From Prinsepia uniflora (Eukaryota; Streptophyta; Magnoliopsida; Rosales; Rosaceae): a stretch of DNA of 64,000 bases. Below are positions 1 through 12,338 of this stretch, in pieces. Within the stretch, counting starts at the first letter, position 1, and each line of letters begins with the position of its first letter. Where the stretch lies: the NCBI GenBank assembly GCA_032719365.1, contig CM064862.1:1562501-1626500 (forward strand), in the 5' to 3' direction. A program made the translations under genes and the position numbers. The notes under the pieces are model-generated. The model saw only the letters and a program-made list of their open reading frames with translations. It searched no databases and was not told the origin of the DNA.

Positions 1-954
1 CGATTTTCCAGAAATTGGAACTTGAGTTCCTGGGCAAACCGTGATCAAACTCCTTCGATTTTTGCACGGTTATGTTTGTAATGGACCCAGAAGACTAATC
101 TCACTCTCAGTTTGGTTCAACTCTCCTCACAATTCAATCTTCGAATTTCCCTCCATTTTTCTGGTTTTTCCTCCCGACTCAGTTTCTCTCCACTCTCAGC
201 TCTCTCTCTCTGATTCCAAATGAACCACAGCATTCCCCCAACTCCTGTTAATCGATCAGTGCGGCAAGCAACCCGTGGGAATCCATTTGATTCCTCTCTG
301 AACTTGTTTCCCGCAAACAGAACCCAAACCCATTTTCAAAGCTTCTCGTGCACTGATGCAGTCCACACTATTCAACCTTGTCTCGATTATACTCAATCCA
401 ATTAAACAATCCACTGAGGCAGTCCACTACTGATTAATCAATTGGGATACTCAGAACCAACACACACGGTGGTGCAGCCAATACCCCCCACGGTTTCTAC
501 AGTAATCCGTGGTGAAAAAGACCAAATTGCCCTCAGTTCAATAATTACCATAATGCCCATCATCTTCTGTGACCCGTAACTTGGTTATCTGATGTCCGTT
601 TGACACGTGCCGCCTGTCGTTGTACTCAGGGCATCGAGACCTACCTAACGGTCTTCACATCGTGTGAAAATCAATTGTATTTCAAAAAGTCAAATTTTCT
701 CCCTATTTCGTCCAAATTACAAAAATGTCCTTAGAGTTCCGAACGTCATAACTTTTTCCCTGTTCGTCCGAATTGGACGTGCCGCCTGTCTATGGACTCG
801 TGACGTCCTGAACTACGTCACGGTCATCGGTCAACGTCCGTTCGACCTACCAAACAAAAAGTCAACAAATTGACCACACTATTCACAGGGGTAAAAATGT
901 CATTTTATTCATTATTTTACAAAATTACATTTTCCGAATTTCCGGAGCGTTACA
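1..954 (-). mobile_element. Gypsy-type LTR fragment (5' part of the LTR, minus orientation)
   Basis: Read on the minus strand the LTR begins at 954 with TGTAACGCTCCGG and runs off the left edge. It shares the block order of the other Gypsy LTRs in this window: a TGTAAC start, a 'GTCAACTTTTTG'-like block, and two 'gtgccgcctgtc' / 'ctcgtgacgtc' blocks (here near 610-630 and 778-806). The far end is outside the window, so solo LTR versus complete element cannot be decided. The short frames inside are not genes. Confidence 0.75.
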
Positions 955-1832
955 ACCTTTGGTTGCATTGACACTACTGGTGCCTTTTTTTGTCGGGGGT
1001 CATCCCTATTTTTCGACAAGGGGTGTCGTGTGGGGTTTTGATTTTCATCCAATATCAATAAAAGATTCAGGTATCAATTTATATATTTATCTAAATCCAG
1101 CATGAATTCATCAAGTATTAATCCGTGCAATCAATTACGAAATGCAGTAAACAATTATTATACAAAGTGGGTTCATCAATTCATGGGTGCGTCAAATTTG
1201 GAGAAAACATGCTACACATCAATTCCTCGATAATTCATATAATTCAATTCAACATCATCATATTAATGATCAATAATTCAACATCAAATTAACATCCTAG
1301 AGGTATACGGCCAATTGTGAATGTTTTTTTTCAATTATTTAATTCAAAATAAAAGAATCATCATAACATACAAATTATCAAGAATTCATGTAATCAAAGA
1401 ATTCATAACTATTAATTCATAACGAAACCTATAAATATGAATTCTACGGTTTTGAAACAATAAATAAAAATAAATTTTGGGATTAGAAAACATACTTGAT
1501 TGAATTTATCCTTTTCTTCAACAATTACCAATTTGGAGATGATCGTACTGATAACGTATTATGAGGGATTTGAGAAGGAAGAGATTTCGTAGAAAATATA
1601 GAGAGAAGATGAGAGACACTGGAATGATATGTATATTCAGAAATAATGAGTTAGGATTTAAAACAATAACTGATTCCTTATATAAGAAGCGATAAATACA
1701 AAATGACTATACTACCCTAGTACTCTTTACATAAATAGACACAATTATTTAATGATTTATAACACCATTTATTCTCCCAAATTTTCAAGTTTCTCGCGGA
1801 GACCACGCGCTGTTTCGTCCACGTAGACTTTT

Positions 1833-1912
1833 GAGCCCCTTCAGCGATATTGCTTTGAGCCCATGGCTATTGGAGCCCATTCAGCGATATTGCTTTGAGC
1901 TTATGGCCATTG
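1833..1912. repeat. Tandem duplication, 40-bp unit, 2 copies
   Basis: A unit starting gagccc(c/a)ttcagcgatat occurs at 1833 and again at 1873, with a few mismatches. Confidence 0.85.
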
Positions 1913-3214
1913 GAAAAAAGAAAGAAAGAACAGTAATCTTTACATTTTTTTTTAAGATTTTACATCTAATAAATAAGGACTAGTAATTCAACACGGTGAC
2001 ACGGTGTGATTAAATGTGCAAAAATCTTAAAAAACAAGGTGGGAATAAGAAAAATAAAATCGGGAAATTAACATAATTGATTATAAAATAGTAACTAACA
2101 TGATTATGATTAAAAAATGGACTAAATGTTGCATAAATTGCCTAAACGTAAGCACAAAAAATGCCGAAATGTTTGTACATATCATTGTACAGAACTTGGT
2201 CAATCTTGATCATGAATGCTCCAGCACTCCTGAGTATTAGGCTTTCCTTTCTCTGGATTCTTCGATGGTGATGATTTGATGAACCGAGTTCATGAAACAA
2301 TGGGACTACAAATCTACAACGGAAACATCCAGCTTCATAGCTTTTTAATTTATGGTTGAAACTATACTGCCCTCGTAGTTCCAATATCTAGAATCTTGAA
2401 CTTTTAATACACTTAAAATGCTTTACTTTTGTTTACAATTAGCCCTACGAAGAAAACTATAATCATTAATCATGTAAAAATTTAACACGAAAGAGCATGA
2501 TATAGAATAAATTGCTTCCAAATGGAAAAATAAAACACTTAAGAAGTAAGCATATATAGTCATAGCCATATAAATTGATGAACAGTTAAAACAACAGTCA
2601 CTATGAACAAAGATAAACCATAGAAAATCATAATAGAATAACTTGCATCTCCATAACTTAATTGTAAGAACAAAATTTAAATTGAAGCATGAGAACCATA
2701 TCTCAAAAAGTCCAGAACATAATTAAAAAAGATAAAGAAACAAAGAAAGGGACAAAGAGAGATGAACAAAAAGACATGCCAAAATAAAGAAATAAGTACG
2801 TTTTAAATAAATTAGAACTCTGCTTTTGGATGGTAACTTGAAGACCTAAACCCTTTCAAATCTTATGTCAAGTCCTCAACCCTTACCAGAATACTACTTC
2901 ATGAACTCAAAATTTCCAAAGTTGGTTTTCAATCTAATTAATTGTCAGACTTTAAAACAAAAAGAAAACTTAACACCAAATATGAATAAACATCTTACAC
3001 TGATAAATCTCATAAACACATTAGTAACAATTCGGGTAACATATTAATTATTAAACTAATTAATGTAAAAAGTGAATGAACAACATTTTTTGTGCTTTTT
3101 CATGTTGTGAACTGAAAACCTAATATTCAAAATAATCTAAGATTCATGCAAACCTTTTCCTCCAAGCTTTTATACTCTAGAGATGACTCCATTACATTTT
3201 CAGTTCATCTATGC

Positions 3215-3268
3215 GTGAGAAAACCAAATTTTGGGTGAGAAAACCAAATTTTGGGTGGGAAAACCGTA
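3215..3268. repeat. Short tandem repeat, 20-bp unit, about 2.7 copies
   Basis: gtgagaaaaccaaattttgg repeats at 3215 and 3235, with a partial copy at 3255. Confidence 0.85.
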
Positions 3269-3628
3269 CTCCAACCCATATGATTATAAACACATAAGAA
3301 ATAACATCATTTCCATATTCATAACAATAACATAACATAAAGGATAAAACTTCCCACAACATATGAAATTCTGAAAGGTTAAAGAAGATGGACTATACCG
3401 TATAAACAATCGTTCTTCTTCGGTGAATATATGCAAGCATTCAGATAGTCAAGCTATTGAACATAAACAATTAAGCTTTACTTTCTCATGCCATTATATA
3501 ATTTATGTCCCTATCACATATCCATATGACCTACTACCAACATAGAAATTACACGTAAATTGATCCAAGCTGAAGGGTAGCATTTCATATTTGAGTGAAT
3601 TTAATCCTTGGATCTAATGTAAGAAACC

Positions 3629-4210
3629 TGTTAGACAATAAGTAGTCCACTGGATCGATGACTTGGCAGAGGACACTTGTCAAATCGTGGAGAACAAGCT
3701 AGCTGGATTAAATGAAGAATAGGTGATGCGTGTGTGTGTGTGTGAGTTTGTTAAAAAGTGAAGAGTGACGTGTAAGAAGATCCGAAAATGAAGGATCACA
3801 GTGAGTGTGTGAGGAGTGTGTGTGTGCAGGATATGCATATGTAATCGTAATCACAATATGAATGAATGAGAATGAGAATCTCTGAGAAAAACAGATTGAG
3901 AGTGCTTGAGTAAGAAGAATACTCAGCCCACGGAGAAATTAAACAATTCAAAGTCTCTGTTGCATTTCTACAAACACCTAGAGTGCACTAATCTACTCTG
4001 CATTTCATTTCGATCTTCCTTAAGATACTGATCCTAGAAATTGGGAAGAAGACAAGTATAATCTATCCTAAACCATATGAGTTAGCCTCATCATTTTCAG
4101 CTAAGAAGATCAAGGATTGAAGACTTACCTGAAGCAATGGAACAGTAATCGTGCAATGGAGGCAAATCGGGTCCTAATTCTTTCATTTGAATGCAATCTG
4201 ATTGCCAATA
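3629..4210 (+). repeat. 5' LTR of Copia-1 (582 bp)
   Basis: Starts TGTTAGACAATAAG and ends ccaata directly before the primer-binding site. The same termini are seen in the 3' LTR, so the LTR is TG...TA rather than the usual TG...CA. It contains two short TG runs (3731-3744 and about 3815-3826) that are greatly expanded in the 3' copy. Confidence 0.9.
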
Positions 4211-4222
4211 TGGTATCAAAGC
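4211..4222 (+). promoter_or_regulatory. Primer-binding site, tRNA-Met type
   Basis: TGGTATCAAAGC, one mismatch from the standard plant tRNA-iMet primer site, immediately after the LTR. Confidence 0.9.
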
Positions 4223-4329
4223 AGTGAAGATCTGCTACATCTGGGACGTCTTACAGTGAGAAGTGATCTGCAGCTGAAGTGTGAGTGTTTGCTTGACGTT
4301 TACTTCCACCCCATGGCAACAAGGCAGCA

Positions 4330-5255
4330 ATGGTTGGATTTGGTGGTGAGCCAAAGATACCTGTATTCACAGGAGTAAAGTATGATTTCTGGTGCATTAA
4401 GATGAAAACTGCATTAAAGGCCTGTGATCTATGGTCTATGGTGCTTCAAGGTCTACCAGACACTGAATATGATAGTGATGATGAGGAGATTAAATCAGAT
4501 GTGAGTCCTACAGATTTGATCAGGAATGCCAAAGCACTAAACCTGATCCAGAATGCAGTTTCAGAGGAGATTTTCCCTAGGATCTCGAATGGGGAAGTTG
4601 CAAAGCCAGCTTGGGAGATTCTGAAGAGAGAATTCAGAGGAGATCCTAAGGTAAGAGCGGTCAAATTGCAATCCCTACATAGAGATTTTGAGTACACTCG
4701 AATGAAACAGGAGGAAACCTTTTCAGCTTACATATCTAGGTTGCTAGGGATTGTGAATCAGATGAAGTCCTATGGAGAGGAGATCTCTGAGAAGAGACTC
4801 TCTCAAAAGATCTTAATAAGCTTAACTAAGGACTATGATTCAATTGTCTCAATTCTTGAGGAAACTAGAGACTTAGATCAGATAGATGTTGAAAGCATAA
4901 CTGCTTCAATTAGAGCATTTGACCAGAGATTGGAAATGCATACTGAAAAAGAGGTAGAAAAGGCTTTCTCAAGCATGAGCATGGGAAACAGGTCTCAGTC
5001 TAGCTCAACTTCATGGAAGCCGAGAAGATCACAGAACAAACCAAGGTACAAACCTTGGAAAAGTGACAGAAATGACAGGTCCAAAGGCAAGGAGACTGCC
5101 AGCAGGACAAATCCTTTGAGACTCAAAGAGGAGAGGTTACCAAGGTGTTCTGCAAAATCTACAGCAAGTATCACTAGGGTGATTGCTGGCTTAATGAGGG
5201 AAAGTTAAATGTTTCAAATGTTCTAAGCTAGGACACATGGCTAGGGACTATTCTA
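4330..5255 (+). pseudogene. Copia-1 gag, frameshifted at the zinc knuckle
   Basis: The frame from 4330 gives a UBN2/DUF4219-type gag (begins MVGFGGEPKIPVFTG). It has the helical block with LKREFRGDPKVRAVKLQ and the YISRLLGIVNQMKSYGE segment, then a basic Ser/Arg/Lys-rich tail. The frame is lost before the CCHC zinc knuckle. The knuckle is read in another frame at 5210-5251 as CFKCSKLGHMARDY, where the last Cys is Tyr, so zinc binding should fail. Confidence 0.85.
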
Positions 5256-5280
5256 TGCTTGTCACTCAGCCTCAATTGAG

Positions 5281-6960
5281 AAGGACAAGGCTATCTGGTA
5301 CCTAGACAATGGGTGCAGTAATCATATGACTAGACATGAGTCTTTATTGACTCACATAGATAGAAATTTGAATGTGAAAGTCAAGATGGGCACAAGAGAC
5401 CTAGTTCAAGTTGCTGGGAAGGGTTCTCTACGAGTGCAGACAGACCAGAGCATCAAGGATATCAGAGAAGTAATGTTGGTACCTAGCTTAGATGAAAAAT
5501 TACTAAGTATGGGTCAGATGGTGGAACATGGATATAGCTTGATGTTTGGGAATAGGTCTGTTGAAATTTATGAAGATGACACATTGAAGCAAAGAATAGC
5601 AATGGTTCCTATAACAGGGAGCAGATGCTTCAAACTCTCACTGGATTATGTGAGTCCTGTTGTCATAAAAACAGAAGGTGCTGAAATAGAAGGTGCTGAG
5701 GCAAGAAAGGCTGTGACAAAGGAAGCTTCTGATTTATGGCATAGAAGGTTTGGTCACTTAAACTATTCTAGCCTTAAATTACTTAAACAAAAGGATATGG
5801 TAATAGGATTTCCAAGCTTACAGGGAGACAAAGAACTCTGTGAAGGGTGCATTGCAGGAAAACACCATGTGAGTTCATTTGACACAGGAGGGGCCTGGAG
5901 AGCATCCTCTCCACTGGAACTCATTCACACTGATGTGTGTGGTCCACTGCAAACTGATACCATGGGGAGAAATCTGTATTTTCTCACATTTATTGATGAT
6001 TACACTAGGATGGCCTGGGTGTATTTTCTGAGACACAAATCAAGAGTACTAAATGTGTTCAAAAAGTTCAAGGTCATGATTGAACTTCAGAGTGGATTTC
6101 AGATAAAGAAACTGAGAAGTGACAGAGGGGGTGAATATCTATCTGCAGATTTCTAGAAGGTTCTTGATGAAAGTGGAATTGAAAGACAACTAACAGTGGC
6201 CTATTCTCCTCAACAGAATAGAGTTGATGAGAGGAAGAATAGGACCATTGTAGAAATGGCCAAGTCAATGCTTCACAGTAAACACATGACTTATGATTTT
6301 TGGGGAGAAGCAGTAAACACTGCTATGTATTTGTTGAATAAGTGTCCTACCAAGGCTGTGCAAGACAAGACACCATTTGAGAAATTCACAGGAAGGAGAC
6401 CAGGAGTATCTCATTTGAAAGTGTTTGGTTCCCTGTGTTATATTCATGTTCCTAAACAAACCAGACAGAAACTGGATGACTCTAGCAGTAAAGGAGTGTT
6501 TGTTAGCTATGGAAGCTATGAGAAAGGATACAGGGTGTCCAGTTTAGAAACTAACAAGGTTGTGGTCTCAAGGAGTGTAATTTTTTATGAAGGAGGGAAC
6601 TGGGATTGGAAGGAACAGAAGGAACTTTCAAGTCCTTCATTTATCAGTTTCAGTTCAGGCGGTCTTTACACTAAACCTGAGACTTCAGGTTTTGTTCCTG
6701 AAGCAGGAACAGGTACTAATTCAATTCCCAGCCCCTCACTAAGAAGTGAATCAAGTGATTCTTCAGGTCAGAATACACCTGTAAAGCTGAGGGATCTCAG
6801 TGACATCTATGCTAGATGTCACATGAGTATGATAGAACCTAAGAACTTCAGAGAAGCTGTTAAGGAACAAGCCTGGAAAGAGGCTATGGAGGTAGAAATA
6901 CAGATGATAGATAAAAATGAGACTTGGGAACTTGTGAAAGGCCTACAACTAAACCTGTGA
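5281..6960 (+). pseudogene. Copia-1 protease and integrase, broken
   Basis: Protease: the active-site triad reads DNG (5305-5313, in LDNGCSNHMT) instead of DSG, so it is probably inactive. Integrase: zinc-binding HRRFGHLN ... CEGCIAGK, then the catalytic core with LIHTDVCGPL, SDRGGEY and a later Glu in SPQQNRVDERKN. A TAG stop at 6154-6156 falls inside the core. The frame reopens from 6157 through the C-terminal part (KVFGSLCYIHVPKQ) and a Ser-rich linker to 6960. Confidence 0.88.
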
Positions 6961-8252
6961 TAGGGGTTAAGTGGGTGTACAAAACAAAACTGAACCTAGA
7001 TGGTTCTGTGCAGAAGTACAAGGCCAGATTGGTTGCTAAAGGATACTCACAAAAACCAGGAGTAGATTTTAATGAGACCTTTGCACCAGTGGTAAGGCTT
7101 GACACAATTAGACTCCTTGTGGCTTTAGCAGCTCATAAGGAATGGGAACTGTTTCAATTAGATGTGAAATTAGCATTTTTGAATGGAATGCTTGAGGAGG
7201 AAGTTTATGTTGAACAACCTGAGGGTTTTGAGACTCAGAAGAATGCAGATTGGGTCTACAAGTTAAAGAAGGCTCTCTATGGTTTGAAACAAGCCCCAAG
7301 GGCATGGTATGAAGAGATTGACACCTACTTGTTGAATTGTGGATTTGAGAGGAGTACAAGTGAGGCTACATTATATCTAAAAGTCAAGAAAAATGAAGGA
7401 ACTTTGATTGTGGCCATCTATGTGGATGATATTGTGTACACTGGTGATAGTACAAGTCTAATGGAGGAGTTCAAGCAGGATATGATGAGGAAATATGAGA
7501 TGACTGACTTAGGACTGTTGTCACTTCCTAGGAATGGGAGTGATACAATCCGAGGAATGTTTGTTCATGCATCAGAGATCTCCTCTCCATAGGACTTCAT
7601 TTGATTCACAATAGCTCTAACCTTGCTGAGCAAGTTTGGACTAAAAGACTGTAAACCAGTAAGCATACCACTTGCTACTGGAGAGAAATTACATAGAGAT
7701 GATGGCAGTGAAGTTGCAGATGAGCAGCAATACAGGCAGATTATAGGAAGCCTACTTTACCTAACTGCTACTAGGCCTGATCTAATGTATGCAGTAAGCC
7801 TGCTGTCAAGATTTATGCATAATCCTACAAAGATACACTATGGGACAGCCAAGAGAGTGCTCAGATATGTTCAGGGTACTCTTAATTATGGGATAAGCTA
7901 CAAGAAAGGAAGCTCAGCTACTCTGATAGGCTACTATGACAGTGATTGGGGAGGTTCTTTGGATGACATGAAAAGCACCTCTGGATATGCTTTTACATTT
8001 GGTAATGGCATTTTCTCTTGGGCCTCAGTTAAGCAAGATGGTGTTGCTCTCTCTACTGCTGAGGCAGAGTATGTGAGTGCCTCTGAAGCAACAACACAAG
8101 TCGTGTGGGTGAGATTTGTGCTTGGTGACCTAAGGGAAGGACAAACAAAAGCTACATCTTTGCTATGTGACAACATGTCAGCAATAGCCATGGCAAAGAA
8201 CACTCTTCCATCAGAAGACAAAGCATATACACAGAAGATGGTATTATACTAG
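6924..8252 (+). pseudogene. Copia-1 reverse transcriptase and RNase H, frameshifted
   Basis: RT picks up in a new frame near 6940: GVKWVYKTKL, ARLVAKGYSQKPG, FQLDVKLAFLNG, YGLKQAPRAWY and the catalytic YVDD at 7419-7430. The frame shifts again near 7527 and is regained at 7623. RNase H follows: ATRPDLMYAVSLLSRF, YYDSDWGGSLDDMKSTSG, ALSTAEAEYVSASE. The end is degraded after 8252. Confidence 0.9.
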
Positions 8253-8388
8253 AGATACAATACAGAATGGGGAAATTGCCATTCAGTACTGCAAAATTGA
8301 GGAACAGGTGGAATACATCTTCACTAAAGCTCTACCTAAAGACATGTTCTATTTCCTAAGGAGACTCCTAGGTGTGGTTCTAGTGAAC

Positions 8389-8402
8389 AGCTTAGGAGGG
8401 GT
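8389..8402 (+). promoter_or_regulatory. Polypurine tract of Copia-1
   Basis: Purine-rich agcttaggaggggt immediately before the 3' LTR, the usual plus-strand primer position. Confidence 0.8.
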
Positions 8403-9197
<795 letters not shown>

Positions 9198-9228
9198 AAA
9201 CCAACTAAGAAGCATGGGAAGGTAGGAT

Positions 9229-10443
9229 TTACCACCTCTTCCAGCATCTCACTATCATAGAAGTCCACTGAGGGTCAACATCTTTTGGGATCTTCAGCCT
9301 TTGGTCCATGAACCCTACAACTCTAATCACCAGCAATGATCCTAAACATTTTGTTGTTCACGTGTACAAACAACATACTGAAAACATATTCAAAATATGC
9401 TACTTCGAATGCTCGGTTCTTTTTGTGCTATACAACAACATTGAGTTTAATACAAAGACTCTTAAGAAAGAAAAATACAAAACATTCAATTAATATCAGT
9501 TAATGAAAATTTTTGCTATATCTTTATTTCTTTCTGAAGTAGAGTGAATATTTTATCCATGGAAAACAATACATGCATTGAGTTTAGATTATCTCAGGGG
9601 ATCCTCTCAGTAGCAAGCTGCCACAAAATCACCCATAGCAGTATATGTCAGACCTACATACAATCCGCCAAGTGACAAAGTTTAGTTCAAATGAGCCATT
9701 TAAGGAACAAAGGCACTTGAAGGAAAATATTCCACATAAGAAATTGCAACATACTTCTCATATGATAGTTCCTTCCTTAAAAATTATGGTGCCATCCATT
9801 GAGGCTACAATAGAAATGGCATTTCATAATTTTTTTGCGACCTCATATAGTAACATTTAGAATTATTGGATAACTAATTAGAAAAGATATATAGTGGTTT
9901 TAGTTAAAGTACCATTCCCTTCCCTGTCTTGGTCGTGAGAAACGTTTCATGCTTAAGGCGCGAAAACCCAAAATCACCAACTTGTTCACATATCATTAAA
10001 TGGGTCATTTTTTAACTCACATAAGTTTTTGAAGTAGAACGTAAAGAAGAAAAAACTCAGACCATAAAGCATCAAACAGAGGGATTTGAGAAATAGAAAG
10101 TTAACCGGTGAGTTAGTGATAGACTTTACAGTCTAGTTCTTATCAACTAAGAGATTTGAAGACTTTAGATCCCGATGGATGATAGGTGGGTTGAAATGAT
10201 AAAGATGATTCATGTCGTGTGCCTGAGGGAAGATTAAGTATTGATGAGGTTACCATACAACATGCACACAAATTGATTTAGTGAAATGGCAGGTTAACAT
10301 AATATCCTCGGGAGGCTACAAAAGTGCAATAAATATTGAAACCAACAATGTAAGACAAACTCACTATATATATTGCCTTATGGACACGTCGTCTCCAATC
10401 TAGTTTTGGTGTGTTCCTCTGTAGTAACCGAAACAAACTTTCA
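9229..10443 (-). pseudogene. Decayed PAS/Raf-like protein kinase (MAPKKK-type), C-terminal half of the kinase domain
   Basis: Six exon-like pieces lie in order on the minus strand. 10443-10365: SLFRLLQRNTPKLDWRRRV. 10222-about 10130: PPIIHRDLKSSNLLVDKN, the catalytic loop, then a TAG where kinases have Trp. About 9981-9913: VGDFGFSRLKHETFLTTK (DFG motif). 9804-9755: PQWMAP, then TAA in place of the Glu of APE, then FLRKELSYE. 9653-about 9597: SDIYCYG, then a 1-nt frameshift and ILWQLATERIP. About 9318-9229: GFMDQRLKIPKDVDPQW and RCWK. Plausible GT/AG borders separate most pieces. The wording fits plant Raf-like MAPKKKs of the PAS-domain group. No glycine loop or N-terminal domain was found. 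Two stops and a frameshift mark it as dead. Confidence 0.85.
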
Positions 10444-10612
10444 CTGCATAAAGGGAACATTGATATGAGAGTCACCAGTAAGCTCATGAAGTAATTTGGA
10501 AGGAAATACTGATGCTATGGTTGCAATGGTAAACAATTATAATATAGGTAACAAATCGCTTTCATAAGGGAAATTTAGAACAGACCGACGCAGGAACTCT
10601 ATTACGATGCAG

Positions 10613-10650
<38 letters not shown>

Positions 10651-11639
10651 AAAAAGTTAAACAATTATATATATGTGCCCAAAAGTTAAACAGATAATAA
10701 ACCAAATTGAAAAAACAAATCAATTATTTGAAATCGGTTAGTCCAAACATGAAGAAAGTCATCATCAAAATTGAAACAACAAATCAATTATATGTAATTA
10801 AACCATCTTATAATGAGTAGAAATTTTAACAAACGTTTATAAAGAAAGAGAGCAACAGTTCATAGAGGCCAAAGCATTGAAAAGACAACCTAATGATCAA
10901 ACTGATTTCAACAACTTTCTAATGAACATCATATAAATATACAGAACAAAGATCTAAAAAACCAAATGGCAAGAGAACAAATAGAATAAGAAAAACAAAC
11001 AGAATCTGGTAGAAAACATGTAATGAACTAAGAACCTATTTCAATAACTTCTAAAAGCAAATTTAGACCGTGTTGAAGAATCAACTTCATTTAAATCACA
11101 GATCATCAAGTATCCAAACATCAACAAAGTCATCAACAAAATTGGAGAAGAAATCAATTATCTGAAACTAAGCTATCTTATAATGAGCATAAATCAAACA
11201 ATTTATGAGTCTCATGCCGATGAAATTAAGCCATCTTAACATGAACTGGGTCTTTGCTCTAATTAAAGATGGCTGCGCTAATTTCTTCTTCAACAATCCA
11301 CATATTGTCACGCCCAATGTTTGCATCTTACATCAAGTGCCATGGAATTGATGCAGTGATTTGTTATGAAAATGGATCATATGTAAACATCTAAATGAAT
11401 CCAACATTATGCTGCTGCAATTCACACATGCATAGATCTCTTCAACCTCCATCTAGTTAAGGTTGCTTAATCATACATATTTCCATTACTGTTTAAGTTT
11501 TGTTCAAGAAAAATAAATTGCTATTGAAATTCTAATTTCAACCATTGAGCTCAAAGAAACATGTTGCTGAAATAGAATACATAGTTTATTTATCTAGCAG
11601 AAAGAAGAATAAAACAGAGAAAAATATTTGAGAACGTAC
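10444..11639. other. AT-rich DNA with local duplication; no gene recognised
   Basis: A (TA)n run lies at 10617-10647. A stretch of about 75 bp at 10747-10822 recurs, diverged, at 11116-11193 (shared: 'aaatcaattat' and 'atcttataatgag'). This is probably old intron or upstream DNA of the kinase pseudogene, but no further kinase exons were seen. Confidence 0.5.
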
Positions 11640-11761
11640 CACATGAGGATGAGGTCCATTCGTTCAAGGGTAGGAAAATTTGATCGATGATGTGGGTTGA
11701 CTGGATCAAGGATGAGATCATTGAAAAGGCAGCTGTCTCTCTTCGCTTGCTCGTTGTCCAT
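11640..11761 (-). other. Possible orphan first exon (41 codons), function unknown
   Basis: An ATG at 11761 opens a frame (MDNEQAKRDSCLFNDLILD...) that ends in a good donor, G|GTACGT, at 11640. It could be exon 1 of the decayed kinase gene downstream or chance. I do not recognise the peptide. Confidence 0.25.
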
Positions 11762-12338
11762 CTCTTGGTGTCAAAGAAGAACACGCGAGAAGAAAGAAGA
11801 ACAACGAAGAAAAATGTGGCGGTGGAGAAGAGAAAAGAAGAGGGGTAAAATGGGAATTTCACTGTTCATAAGCACTGTTCTATGAACAGTGCATCCCGAT
11901 ACACGGCTTTTAGTAAATAGTAAATATAACAGTAAAATGAAATATTTAAATTAAAAAATAAATATTTCAATGGAGGAGTACAGGCGGTAGTTACTTTAAC
12001 ACTTATTTTTTTTATATTTAATTTAATTTTTTGAATTTAATTTAATTTCCCTTCGTGCAAGAATCTACTACTACTATTATACAATGAATTAAGTTACTAA
12101 TTTTGAGATTGTGAATTTTTTTTTACGTGGTAGAATGAATAAGCATGTTGATGGAATTAATATTAATGGGAAGAATCGAGGAATTGAACTTCCATTTTAT
12201 CAATCTAAAATCACATACACAAAGTCATAATTTTTTCTATAATTATGATACTTAAGCAAATTATTTGACCACACAAAACAGAAAACAACATATATATATA
12301 TATATAAATATATATTTATCATTATGAAATTTTTATAT
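11762..12338. other. Intergenic, downstream of gene A
   Basis: AT-rich with a (TA)n run near 12290-12313. Nothing else seen. The 3' UTR of gene A should lie just below 12339. Confidence 0.5.

Larger units (their letters stand above)
955..3623. other. AT-rich intergenic DNA, no gene recognised
   Basis: No credible coding region. An 80-codon minus-strand frame at 2142-2384 matches nothing I recognise and has no supporting splice context. Small local tandem repeats occur at 1833-1912 and 3215-3268. Because the Copia element at 3629 is inserted in a kinase pseudogene, the right part of this stretch may hold its 3' introns or exons, but I could not find them. Confidence 0.5.

Noticed and set aside
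955..1050. cactactggtgcctttttttgtcggg as a possible CACTA end
   Set aside because: Only partly like a CACTA TIR, no partner end and no clear subterminal array.
2142..2384. 80-codon minus-strand frame as a kinase 3' exon left of Copia-1
   Set aside because: No kinase C-terminal motif in this or the other frames.
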